NCBI GenBank assembly: GCA_035529715.1
Contig: DATKWF010000016.1
Span: 1 to 9,615, forward strand
From: DATKWF01 sp035529715
GTDB taxonomy: Bacteria; Chloroflexota; Dehalococcoidia; Dehalococcoidales; RBG-16-60-22
Direction: 5' to 3'
Length of the DNA stretch: 9,615 nt
Under the pieces are notes generated by a model. That model ran no database searches. It saw nothing but the letters and a program-made list of their open reading frames with translations, and was not told the origin of the DNA. Of the stretch, positions 1-5,570 are shown one piece after another; position 1 is the stretch's first letter; each line of letters opens with the position of its first letter. Both the position numbers and the translations under genes were made by a program.

Positions 1-141
1 GCAATCTGCCCCAATATGAAGCTAATCACCCTGGAGAAAGTCCTGTGGGCTCTGGAGGATATGAAACCCGAGGTAAAAGTCCCGGAACCGGTCCGCATCA
101 AGGCAAAGGCAGCCGTGGACAGGATGCTGGAAATCGTCTGA
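1..141 (+). CDS. nadA: Quinolinate synthase NadA, C-terminal end (partial)
   Basis: This is the last 46 codons of a gene that starts before the window; frame 1 is open from base 1 to the TGA at 139-141. NadA condenses iminoaspartate with dihydroxyacetone phosphate to quinolinate in de novo NAD synthesis, using a 4Fe-4S cluster. The visible tail begins A-I-C-P-N-M-K and continues through L-E-K-V-L-W-A-L-E-D-M, the typical NadA C-terminal signature. The Cys at codon 3 matches the third, C-terminal cluster ligand of the family. The tail then runs VPEPVRIKAKAAVDRMLEIV to the stop, a normal family ending. cutA follows 14 bases downstream on the same strand, so the two are probably co-transcribed. 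Only the end of the protein is seen, but the motif is distinctive. Confidence 0.88.
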   Translation, partial: AICPNMKLITLEKVLWALEDMKPEVKVPEPVRIKAKAAVDRMLEIV

Positions 142-155
142 ACAGGGGCACTGAA

Positions 156-479
156 ATGGAAGAGCCTGCCTATATTGTCCTCTTTATCACCACCGATAGC
201 GCCGAAGAAGCCCGGAAAATAGCCGAAGCCTTGCTTGAACAAAAGAAGGCAGCCTGCGTAAACATCATCCCCGGGGTGGAGTCGGTCTTCTGGTGGGAAA
301 GCAAGGTTGATTCAGCCAAAGAAAACCTGCTGGTTGTCAAAACCAGAGCGTCACTACTTACTGAAGTCATCAACCTGGTCAAGAAAATGCACGGCTACGA
401 TGTCCCGGAAATAATTGCCCTGCCCATCGTCGGCGGCAACCAGGACTATCTGGACTGGATTGGGGAGAGTGTGGAATAA
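156..479 (+). CDS. cutA: Divalent-cation tolerance protein CutA
   Basis: A 107-aa CutA1 protein, the usual length for this family of small, very stable, cytoplasmic trimers linked to copper and other divalent-metal tolerance; the exact biochemical role is still unsettled. Visible signatures are the first strand IVLFITTDS (residues 7-15), the AACVNIIPGVESVFWWE block (32-48) and the C-terminal HGYDVPEIIALPI followed by GNQDYLDWI. Cys34 lies in the conserved AACVN motif. I chose the ATG at 156 because it is preceded by AGGGG at 144-148 with normal spacing and because homology starts just after it. A longer in-frame opening from 45 would overlap nadA and adds a low-complexity segment unlike CutA. 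The last 68 bases recur as a damaged copy at 827-894. Confidence 0.93.
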   Translation: MEEPAYIVLFITTDSAEEARKIAEALLEQKKAACVNIIPGVESVFWWESKVDSAKENLLVVKTRASLLTEVINLVKKMHGYDVPEIIALPIVGGNQDYLDWIGESVE

Positions 480-504
480 ATACAAAGTCAATGGGAGGAG
501 CATT

Positions 505-786
505 ATGTCACAAGAAGATAAATCTAATAAGAAAACGGCAACCGAAAACTTTAGTGAAATGTTCAAAACATTTGGTGATGCTGTGAGCGAAATATTTGAC
601 GACCCTAAGCTAAAAGAAAAAGCTAAAGAATTTGCAGACAGTGCCGCTAAGTCAGCGAAAATTTTCGGAAGCAGATTCAAAGATGAGGAAGTCAAGGATA
701 AGTTTAGAGATGTGGGAAAGGCTGCTCAAGATTTTGGCAAAAGTGTAGCAGATTGTTTTAAAGCTGACAAAGACAAGGAAAAATGA
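505..786 (+). CDS. Small lysine-rich helical protein, unknown function
   Basis: A 93-aa protein starting at ATG 505 with a strong ribosome site (GGGAGGAG, 493-500). It begins 25 bases after cutA, so it may be read from the same transcript. It is acidic-basic mixed and rich in Lys, Asp, Glu, Ala and Phe, with no signal peptide or membrane segment and one Cys (residue 84). The sequence looks like a chain of amphipathic helices. A motif F-G-x-x-V-x-x-x-F with following charged K-x-K-E-K recurs at residues 23 and 77, and a shorter version (FGSRFKDEEVKDK) at 54, suggesting internal duplication. It loosely resembles YtxH- or LEA/apolipoprotein-like small proteins, but I cannot assign a family. GC in a counted line is about 37%, much lower than cutA. 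An in-frame opening further upstream (415) overlaps cutA and lacks support. Confidence 0.75.
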   Translation: MSQEDKSNKKTATENFSEMFKTFGDAVSEIFDDPKLKEKAKEFADSAAKSAKIFGSRFKDEEVKDKFRDVGKAAQDFGKSVADCFKADKDKEK

Positions 787-795
787 AAGTTCTAA

Positions 796-894
796 ATCGG
801 CAACACCGACTCCCTCTATACGGTCGTAATCGCCCTGCCCATCATCGGCGGCAACAAGGACTATCTGGAGTGGATTGGGGAGAGTGTGGAATAA
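796..894 (+). pseudogene. Decayed copy of the cutA 3' end
   Basis: Positions 827-894 match the end of intact cutA (412-479) at 64 of 68 bases, including the stop codon. Translated in frame, the fragment reads VIALPIIGGNKDYLEWIGES and ends VE-stop; the differences from CutA (Val to Ile, Gln to Lys, Asp to Glu) are conservative. Just upstream the two copies differ by a 6-base gap that removes the Pro-Glu of the DVPEI motif, and before that only weak similarity remains; the frame closes at a stop at 793-795. There is no plausible start or ribosome site, and three quarters of CutA is missing. I read it as a remnant, either of a second cutA or of cutA itself displaced by insertion of the neighbouring small gene. 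Confidence 0.85.
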
Positions 895-1005
895 GGCTAA
901 TCGTTACCGTCAGGCAGTAGGGTGTTACGATGCGGTGGAGGCGCATAAGAGATATTCACTTCCGATAATCTACAATAGTAAAGCCTATGTGCCTATTAAC
1001 ATCTG

Positions 1006-1755
1006 TCACTGAGTAGTAGCCGCATCACTTCTATTAACACTAGCGTGTTTCTCTACTATTCGTAATAGATGATTTGCTAGATAAATTAGTTCAGCACATT
1101 CCATTGGATCTTCCCAATTAACATCCCTGTGGCTTGAAGGATTCTTAAATAGACCAATAGCACCTGCGAATAGATGACTAGTGGATTGCCGTTCAGCAAT
1201 ATCTTGGGCATGGTTGGTTAGTGCACCCAATTCATCATGAAAAGCGGTTCTCATTAATTCCACACCCAATAGATTCTGGGGTAAAGAGGCTCTCTCTCGG
1301 ACACGTATTTCTACTTCCTTAAAAGCCTGAAATACGGCAGTATCATAATCACCACGTATGAACAAGTGTTGAATCTTACTCACTAAACGTGGGTCTAGTA
1401 CCCCTCGTGGTATCAAACTGCTTCGAATATAATTGTGTATGTCTGACTGTTCGGCAAGTCTTTTACCACGCTCTGTTACATACACTATACGCCCTGCACC
1501 AGGTTCAGGTCTCGGGGCAATCATTATTTCTCTTTCGAGCCAAAGCCACGCTTCGGTTATAGCCTTCGCTACTTCTATTTTCTGGTCGCCTCCAAATTCT
1601 TCAACTAGCACGAGACCAAAAAAATTCTCACGTACTAAATCGTTATCATGACCTGCCGCTTCTTTGTGGATGATACATCTTAACAAAGGTATTGCCAATT
1701 CCTCTGGTTTGAGCTGCAAGACCACATCTGGCTCAGGCATAAATTCTCTTATCAT
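1006..1755 (-). CDS. HEPN-superfamily Ymh-like protein (TIGR02391 type)
   Basis: A 249-aa protein. The C-terminal half (about residues 120-235) matches my memory of the TIGR02391/Hypoth_Ymh family: a segment reading L-F-I-R-G-D-Y-D-T-A-V with A-F-K-E-V-E, then L-M-R-T-A-F, then LFAGAIGLFKNPSSHRD. The K-N-P-S-S-H (residues 204-209) stands where HEPN RNases carry R-N-x3-H or R-x4-6-H. The N-terminal 100 residues are a separate domain, possibly winged-helix, with no recognised motif. HEPN proteins are often toxins or anti-phage effectors, but Ymh members have no settled function. The ATG at 1753-1755 has GAGGTGG five bases upstream; an in-frame GTG at 1764 is possible but has a poorer ribosome site. 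GC (40-42% in two counted lines) is below the housekeeping flanks, suggesting acquisition. Family call fairly confident; toxin role is inference. Confidence 0.8.
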   Translation of the reverse strand: MIREFMPEPDVVLQLKPEELAIPLLRCIIHKEAAGHDNDLVRENFFGLVLVEEFGGDQKIEVAKAITEAWLWLEREIMIAPRPEPGAGRIVYVTERGKRLAEQSDIHNYIRSSLIPRGVLDPRLVSKIQHLFIRGDYDTAVFQAFKEVEIRVRERASLPQNLLGVELMRTAFHDELGALTNHAQDIAERQSTSHLFAGAIGLFKNPSSHRDVNWEDPMECAELIYLANHLLRIVEKHASVNRSDAATTQ

Positions 1756-1796
1756 ATTATCCACCTCACTTCCGAAACAAACTTTACCATATCAAA

Positions 1797-1900
1797 TCCT
1801 ACATTGAAACCTATACATCCACAGTAAAAGCTATACTTAGTCTAATTCAGCTATTTGCCCTCCTGCGAGTACGCTTTACTATGAAGTTACTTATGTAGGA
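1797..1900. repeat. Imperfect inverted repeat in divergent intergenic region
   Basis: The left end TCCTACAT (1797-1804) is the exact reverse complement of ATGTAGGA (1893-1900). Nested inside, AGTAAAAGC (1823-1831) pairs with GCTTTACT (1873-1880) with one base missing. The arms lie between the minus-strand HEPN gene and the plus-strand membrane-protein gene, so they could be an operator or a structured leader, or a relic of a small element. The match is patchy between the paired blocks and could partly be chance in AT-rich DNA. Confidence 0.3.
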
Positions 1901-1901
1901 G

Positions 1902-1907
1902 TATAAT
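1902..1907 (+). promoter_or_regulatory. Probable -10 box for the 73-aa membrane protein gene
   Basis: A perfect TATAAT lies about 46 bases before the ATG at 1953. No good -35 hexamer is found at 16-18 bases upstream (best is TATGAA at 1880-1885), so activation or a weak promoter is possible. AT-richness makes chance matches more likely. Confidence 0.4.
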
Positions 1908-1952
1908 AAAGTAGTACAGTTATGTAAAAATAGATGTCGGGAGGATTGTTAT

Positions 1953-2174
1953 ATGTTGCCAAATTGGATTGCGTATATATTTTTTGGCTTTATCGCCATT
2001 ATATTATTGCCTGAATTGTTGCAATGGTGGCATGAATCCCTATCTGAAGTAACAGCAGATTTACCACAGCATCTGAGAGTGTTAATGCTGGTTGTCTTTG
2101 ACCCACTAGAATATATTTGGAAGTGGCTAATAGCTTTGGTCGCAGTTATAATAACCTTAATATCAAGAAGATAG
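1953..2174 (+). CDS. Small integral membrane protein, unknown function
   Basis: A 73-aa protein with a good ribosome site (GGGAGG at 1939-1944, eight bases before the ATG), which supports a real gene despite its size. The first 20 residues (WIAYIFFGFIAIILLPELL region) form one hydrophobic helix. A second lies near the C-terminus (WKWLIALVAVIITLI, about 56-70), ending in S-R-R, probably cytoplasmic. Between them is a short loop with charged and Pro residues and another hydrophobic patch (LMLVVFDPLEY). It is divergent from the HEPN/Ymh gene, with a 197-base gap, and converges on tgt with 21 bases between stops. GC is about 38% in a counted line. I recognise no family; it could be a partner of the HEPN protein, a stand-alone small membrane protein, or an orphan. 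Confidence 0.7.
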   Translation: MLPNWIAYIFFGFIAIILLPELLQWWHESLSEVTADLPQHLRVLMLVVFDPLEYIWKWLIALVAVIITLISRR

Positions 2175-2195
2175 CAACACTGCACAAAGGGACTA

Positions 2196-3368
2196 TCAAT
2201 CCGCTGCTCTCCGCTTCAGCCACTTCTGCTTCTGGCTGACCCGCGCTCGCTCATCGGTGGGGTGGTAATTCGCCAGAAAATTATCCCGGAAAGTACTAAA
2301 AGTGCCGTTCATTATGGCGCTTCTTATTTCACCCATCAGTCGGCTGATAAAGCTCAGGTTATGTATGGTCGCCAGACGGAGAGCCAGGAGTTCTTCAGCC
2401 TTGAACAGATGGTGCAGGTAAGCCGCCGAAAAGTGACGGCAGGTATAGCAGTCGCAATCAGGGTCAAGCGGCGACTCCATCCGCCGGAAAGCGGCATTGC
2501 TGATATTGCGCCGACCCTGCCCGGTAAATAAAGCACCGTTCCGGGCGACGCGGGTGGGCAGAGCGCTGTCAAAGATATCAATACCCCTGGCCACACCCTC
2601 AACAATATCCTCCGGCGAACCCACCCCCATCAGGTATCGCGGCTTATCCCCGGGCAACAGAGGTACCGTCTCCTCCACCATAGCCAGCGTTACCTTTTTT
2701 GGTTCACCCACACTCAAACCACCGATAGCGTAGCCGGCAAAGTCCAGCGAAGTAAGATACTCGGCGGACTGGTGCCGCAACTCAGGATACATGCCCCCCT
2801 GCACAATTGCGTACAGGGACTGGTCATCACTCTTCTTCGCCTTCCGGCACCTCTCCGCCCACTGATGTGTCCTCACCATTGCCTGCCGCACCTTCTCCAG
2901 GCTATCATCACAGGCAGTGCACTCATCCAGAACCATTATAATATCAGCGCCAAGCGCTTCCTGGAAGTGGATTACGGACTCAGGAGTTATAAAGTGCTCG
3001 CTGCCGTCAATATGAGAGCGAAAGGTTACCCCTTCATCATTAACCTTACGCAGCGGCGCCAGGCTGAATACCTGATAGCCGCCGCTGTCAGTGAGAATGG
3101 CACCATGCCAGGCCATAAATTTATGCAGACCACCCATCTTTGCCACCAACTTAATACCCGGTCGGAGATAAAGGTGATAGGTATTAGCCAGCACCATCCT
3201 CAAGCCGATTTCCTTAATCTCCTCGGGAGTCAGTGTCTTGACCGTGCCCTGGCTGCCCACCGGCAAAAACACCGGCGTATGTACCATGCCATGCGGCGTT
3301 ATCAGCTCCCCGGCACGGGCACCGCTAACCGGACAGGTCTGCAATAAGCGGAAGCCACTCAGATTCAT
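2196..3368 (-). CDS. tgt: tRNA-guanine(34) transglycosylase
   Basis: A 390-aa Tgt, the normal bacterial length. The enzyme swaps guanine-34 of GUN-anticodon tRNAs for preQ1 in queuosine synthesis. Counting from the codon before the ATG, the general acid/base Asp95 lies in TDSGGYQVFSL, and the nucleophile Asp268 in IDIFDSALPTRVARNG. The zinc site is Cys306, Cys308, Cys311 and His337, with the spacing known from E. coli. Asp149-Glu150-Cys151 (DECTA) and Val221 in GGLSVGEPK match the bacterial preQ1 pocket rather than the eukaryotic queuine pocket. The ATG at 3366-3368 follows AAGG with six to seven bases spacing; a TTG one codon earlier is less likely. The gene stands alone on the minus strand, away from other queuosine genes, and diverges from the Nudix gene. 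Confidence 0.97.
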   Translation of the reverse strand: MNLSGFRLLQTCPVSGARAGELITPHGMVHTPVFLPVGSQGTVKTLTPEEIKEIGLRMVLANTYHLYLRPGIKLVAKMGGLHKFMAWHGAILTDSGGYQVFSLAPLRKVNDEGVTFRSHIDGSEHFITPESVIHFQEALGADIIMVLDECTACDDSLEKVRQAMVRTHQWAERCRKAKKSDDQSLYAIVQGGMYPELRHQSAEYLTSLDFAGYAIGGLSVGEPKKVTLAMVEETVPLLPGDKPRYLMGVGSPEDIVEGVARGIDIFDSALPTRVARNGALFTGQGRRNISNAAFRRMESPLDPDCDCYTCRHFSAAYLHHLFKAEELLALRLATIHNLSFISRLMGEIRSAIMNGTFSTFRDNFLANYHPTDERARVSQKQKWLKRRAAD

Positions 3369-3410
3369 CAAACTACCTTATCTCTTAACATAGTTTTTTT
3401 ACGTTGCTCA

Positions 3411-3473
3411 TAGTTTATAACTTTGCCAGGTAAAAGTCCTATTTTTATATCGTTTTTCCCCGGTAAAAGTCAA
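3411..3473 (-). promoter_or_regulatory. tgt promoter with tandemly duplicated unit
   Basis: On the minus strand TTGACT (3468-3473) is followed after 18 bases by TATAAA (3444-3449), a good sigma-70 promoter that would start the tgt transcript near 3437. The ten bases GACTTTTACC at 3462-3471 recur at 3429-3438, 33 bases downstream, again followed by a GG, an A-run and a second TATAAA (3414-3419). The second unit has a poor -35 and a shorter spacer, so it may be a relic or a protein-binding repeat rather than a working promoter. Confidence 0.55.
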
Positions 3474-3490
3474 GCCAGCGCCGGGCCAAT

Positions 3491-3520
3491 TTGTATTAGC
3501 CAGGGGAAAAATATTAAAAT
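3491..3520 (+). promoter_or_regulatory. Possible promoter of Nudix gene, near-leaderless
   Basis: TTGTAT (3491-3496), an 18-base spacer and TAAAAT (3515-3520) form a plausible sigma-70 promoter. Transcription would begin around 3527, only a few bases from the GTG start at 3529, which also lacks a properly spaced ribosome site. A leaderless or very short-leader mRNA would explain both. The motif match is moderate. Confidence 0.35.
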
Positions 3521-3528
3521 ATAAGGTA

Positions 3529-4095
3529 GTGAAGCAAAAACTGACTCAAGCCCTCTCTCGAGGAGAAAAACGAAATATTGCCGACCCCAACCGAACACCA
3601 GCCGCGGTTCTAATTCCCCTATATTATAAGGATGGTCAATACTATATCGTGCTCATCAAAAGGACAGAGAAGGTAAAGGTGCATAAGGGTCAGATATCCT
3701 TTCCCGGCGGAGCCTTTGACCATGAAGACAAGACACTGTTTGACACCGCTCTACGGGAGTCTGCCGAGGAAATAGGCTTGATGCCTAAGGATATTGAGGT
3801 ATTAGGTAAGCTTGACGATGAAGTCAGCCAGTCCTCAAATTATATTATCTCTCCTTTCGTGGCTCTTATACCCTGGCCATACCAGTTAAAAGTGGACGGA
3901 GAGGAGACAGAGGAGATAATTGAATTACCTATCTCGGCGCTTCGGGACAAAGGCTACCAGCGTCAGGAGATTATAAACGGTGAAGAAGTCACCTCATATT
4001 TTTATCATTATCAAGGGAGGGTAATCTGGGGCACCACCGCCCGCATATTAAAGAAATTTCTGGACATCTTTGACCAGATCACGGAAAGTAAGTAA
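3529..4095 (+). CDS. Nudix hydrolase, CoA-pyrophosphatase type
   Basis: A 188-aa Nudix protein. The segment VLIKRTEKVKVHKGQISFPGG (residues 41-61) matches the UPF0035 signature that marks coenzyme A pyrophosphatases (NudL, NUDT7/8). The Nudix box follows: Gly61, then after the one-residue-longer spacing typical of this subfamily Arg76-Glu77, Glu80-Glu81 and Gly83-Leu84, the Mg-binding helix. Likely reaction: cleavage of CoA or its derivatives to 3',5'-ADP and acyl-phosphopantetheine, but substrate cannot be read from sequence alone. The GTG start gives a protein whose N-terminus fits the family; AAGG sits only two bases before it, so ribosome binding is unusual. It diverges from tgt across 160 bases and ends 147 bases before dnaJ; no terminator is seen after it. 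Confidence 0.85.
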   Translation: MKQKLTQALSRGEKRNIADPNRTPAAVLIPLYYKDGQYYIVLIKRTEKVKVHKGQISFPGGAFDHEDKTLFDTALRESAEEIGLMPKDIEVLGKLDDEVSQSSNYIISPFVALIPWPYQLKVDGEETEEIIELPISALRDKGYQRQEIINGEEVTSYFYHYQGRVIWGTTARILKKFLDIFDQITESK

Positions 4096-4186
4096 GCAGA
4101 GCCTCACCGCCACAACTTACTCCACCCAAAGCATCAAGCCAGCCTAAATACCTTAATAATTTTGAATTAACTTATATAATAATAAT

Positions 4187-4215
4187 TTGACATATTTGTG
4201 AATATAATTTATAAT
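4187..4215 (+). promoter_or_regulatory. Consensus sigma-70 promoter of dnaJ-hspR-clpC
   Basis: TTGACA (4187-4192), exactly 17 bases, then TATAAT (4210-4215) is a perfect match to the consensus. The start would be near 4222, giving a leader of about 20 bases with GAGG (4233-4236) six bases before the dnaJ ATG. A small inverted repeat ATATT-TGTG-AATAT (4192-4205) fills the spacer. I find no clear HspR operator (CTTGAGT-N7-ACTCAAG) and no CIRCE element in 4096-4242. Confidence 0.8.
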
Positions 4216-4242
4216 ATATTAGTAGCTTTACCGAGGTAAGAC

Positions 4243-5235
4243 ATGCCAGATAACAACTATTACGATATATTGGGAGTCAGTCGTGACGCCAGCGAGCCGG
4301 AGATAAAGCGAGCTTACCGCCGCCTGGCGCGCAAGCATCACCCTGATGTTAACCCCGGCGACAAGTCAGCCGAGTCAAAGTTCAAGAAGATAAACGAGGC
4401 CTATGAAGTTCTGTCGGATAAGGAAAACCGGAAAAAGTACGACCAGTTCGGCGACCAGTGGCAATATGCCGACCAGTTCGCCAGGACAGGGTGGCAGCAG
4501 GCGCCCACCCGGGATTTTAGCCGGCGTGGCGGCTCAGCCAGCTTTGACTTTGGTGAGTCTGGCCTGGATAGCCTTTTTGACGAGTTGCTACGGGGCACCC
4601 GTAATCACACCTATACTCGCCGGGCTCGACCAAGGCAGGGGCGGGATATTAAGTCCCCGATTGATATAACCCTGGAGGAAGCCCATCACGGCACCACCCG
4701 CACTATCAGTCTTCAGTCCGCCGAGCCCTGCCCTACCTGCCAGGGCAGCGGTCGAACTCAAAATGTGCCCTGTTCCACGTGCCATGGTGCCGGCGCGATA
4801 AACAGGGTAAAGCGTCTTGAGGTGAAGATTCCAGCCGGGGTTGATAATGGGTCCCGGGTGCGCATCCCGGGCAAGGGAGAACCAGGTTACGCTGGAGCCA
4901 ATGGCGACCTCTACCTGGTGATATCGGTTAAACCACACCGCCTGTTTGAACGGCGTGGTAATGACTTACACGTGGAACTACCGGTGCCAATGACAACCGT
5001 AATGCTGGGTGGGGAGGTTCAGGTGCCTACTCTTAAGGGCAAGCTGGCATTGAAAATTCCACCAGAGACCCGGAACGGGCGAGTCTTTCGCCTGAAGGGC
5101 CAGGGTATGCCCCACCTTGGCAACTCTTCCCGGGGCGATATGCTGGCTAAAGTGAATGTGGCACTGCCCGCCAAACTATCCCCGCAGGAGAAGGAATTAT
5201 TCAAGCGGCTGAGCGAACTCCGGCCGACCAACTAG
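4243..5235 (+). CDS. dnaJ: DnaJ-type Hsp40 co-chaperone with reduced zinc region
   Basis: A 330-aa J-domain protein that would stimulate an Hsp70 ATPase and hand over unfolded substrates. The J domain spans residues 5-70 with the essential His33-Pro34-Asp35. A linker with some Gly and Phe follows (about 71-130). The first substrate-binding segment (about 135-160) leads into CPTCQGSG (Cys163, Cys166) and CSTCHGAG (Cys177, Cys180). Canonical DnaJ has four such motifs and about 375 residues; here only two remain, enough for one zinc ion. The C-terminal beta domains (KIPAGVDNGSRVRIPGKGEPG onwards) are complete. This makes it intermediate between DnaJ and zinc-less CbpA, and either name could be used. 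hspR follows 20 bases later, in the same transcript; no dnaK or grpE is in the window. Confidence 0.92.
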   Translation: MPDNNYYDILGVSRDASEPEIKRAYRRLARKHHPDVNPGDKSAESKFKKINEAYEVLSDKENRKKYDQFGDQWQYADQFARTGWQQAPTRDFSRRGGSASFDFGESGLDSLFDELLRGTRNHTYTRRARPRQGRDIKSPIDITLEEAHHGTTRTISLQSAEPCPTCQGSGRTQNVPCSTCHGAGAINRVKRLEVKIPAGVDNGSRVRIPGKGEPGYAGANGDLYLVISVKPHRLFERRGNDLHVELPVPMTTVMLGGEVQVPTLKGKLALKIPPETRNGRVFRLKGQGMPHLGNSSRGDMLAKVNVALPAKLSPQEKELFKRLSELRPTN

Positions 5236-5255
5236 AAAGGGAGAGTAGAGATTAT

Positions 5256-5567
5256 ATGAATAGCGAGAATACTGAACCCCGTTATGTAATCAGCGTGGCT
5301 GCCAAGATACTTGGCATTCAGACCCACACCTTGCGTTATTATGAGAGGCTTGGCGTAATAGAGCCATGCCGCTCCGGGGGAAACATCCGACTATATTCAG
5401 AGAGAGATATCGCCCTGCTTCGGCGGGTAAAAACACTGGTAGATGATATGGGCATTAACCTTGCTGGCGCGGAAGTTATTCTGCGCATGGTGCGGCGGAT
5501 GAGTGAGCTCCAGGACGAACTGGAGAGGTTGGAATCAGAGGTGAGAAGATTGGAGGGAGGTGAATGA
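5256..5567 (+). CDS. hspR: MerR-family heat-shock repressor HspR
   Basis: A 103-aa regulator. The N-terminal winged helix-turn-helix (residues 9-80) reads YVISVAAKILGIQTHTLRYYER, then LGVIEPCRSGGNIRLYSE and RDIALLRRVKTLVDD, the HspR branch of the MerR family. The last 25 residues form a coiled coil of Glu, Arg and Leu (MSELQDELERLESEVRRLEG) that should dimerise. HspR represses chaperone operons until unfolded protein titrates it, usually with DnaK as co-repressor. Its place between dnaJ and clpC argues that it controls this operon, including itself. It is shorter than actinobacterial HspR, lacking a long C-terminal tail. Spacing is 20 bases from dnaJ and 3 bases to clpC. The ATG at 5256 follows GGGAG/GTAGAG; the GGAGGGAGG at its 3' end (5552-5560) serves clpC. 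Confidence 0.9.
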   Translation: MNSENTEPRYVISVAAKILGIQTHTLRYYERLGVIEPCRSGGNIRLYSERDIALLRRVKTLVDDMGINLAGAEVILRMVRRMSELQDELERLESEVRRLEGGE

Positions 5568-5570
5568 TAG

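Noticed and set aside
72..81. Third copy of GGTAAAAGTC, inside nadA
   Set aside because: It is explained by the conserved codons of the NadA tail and is not in a regulatory position.
45..155. Upstream extension of cutA
   Set aside because: It overlaps the nadA end, is not CutA-like, and the ATG at 156 has a proper ribosome site.
415..504. Upstream extension of the 93-aa gene into cutA
   Set aside because: It would read cutA in another frame; the ATG at 505 has GGGAGGAG just upstream.
896..1012. Open frame of about 38 codons between the cutA remnant and the HEPN gene
   Set aside because: It has no good start or ribosome site and no recognisable motif; it is too short to support, though it might be another gene remnant.
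2772..3347. 191-codon open frame on the plus strand opposite tgt
   Set aside because: It lies wholly antisense to a clear Tgt, shows no known motif and has no convincing ribosome site; it is the product of the codon use of tgt.
4116..4138. Possible HspR operator upstream of dnaJ
   Set aside because: The half sites CTTACTC and CATCAAG match the consensus at only some positions, have nine rather than seven bases between them, and lie about 50 bases before the -35.
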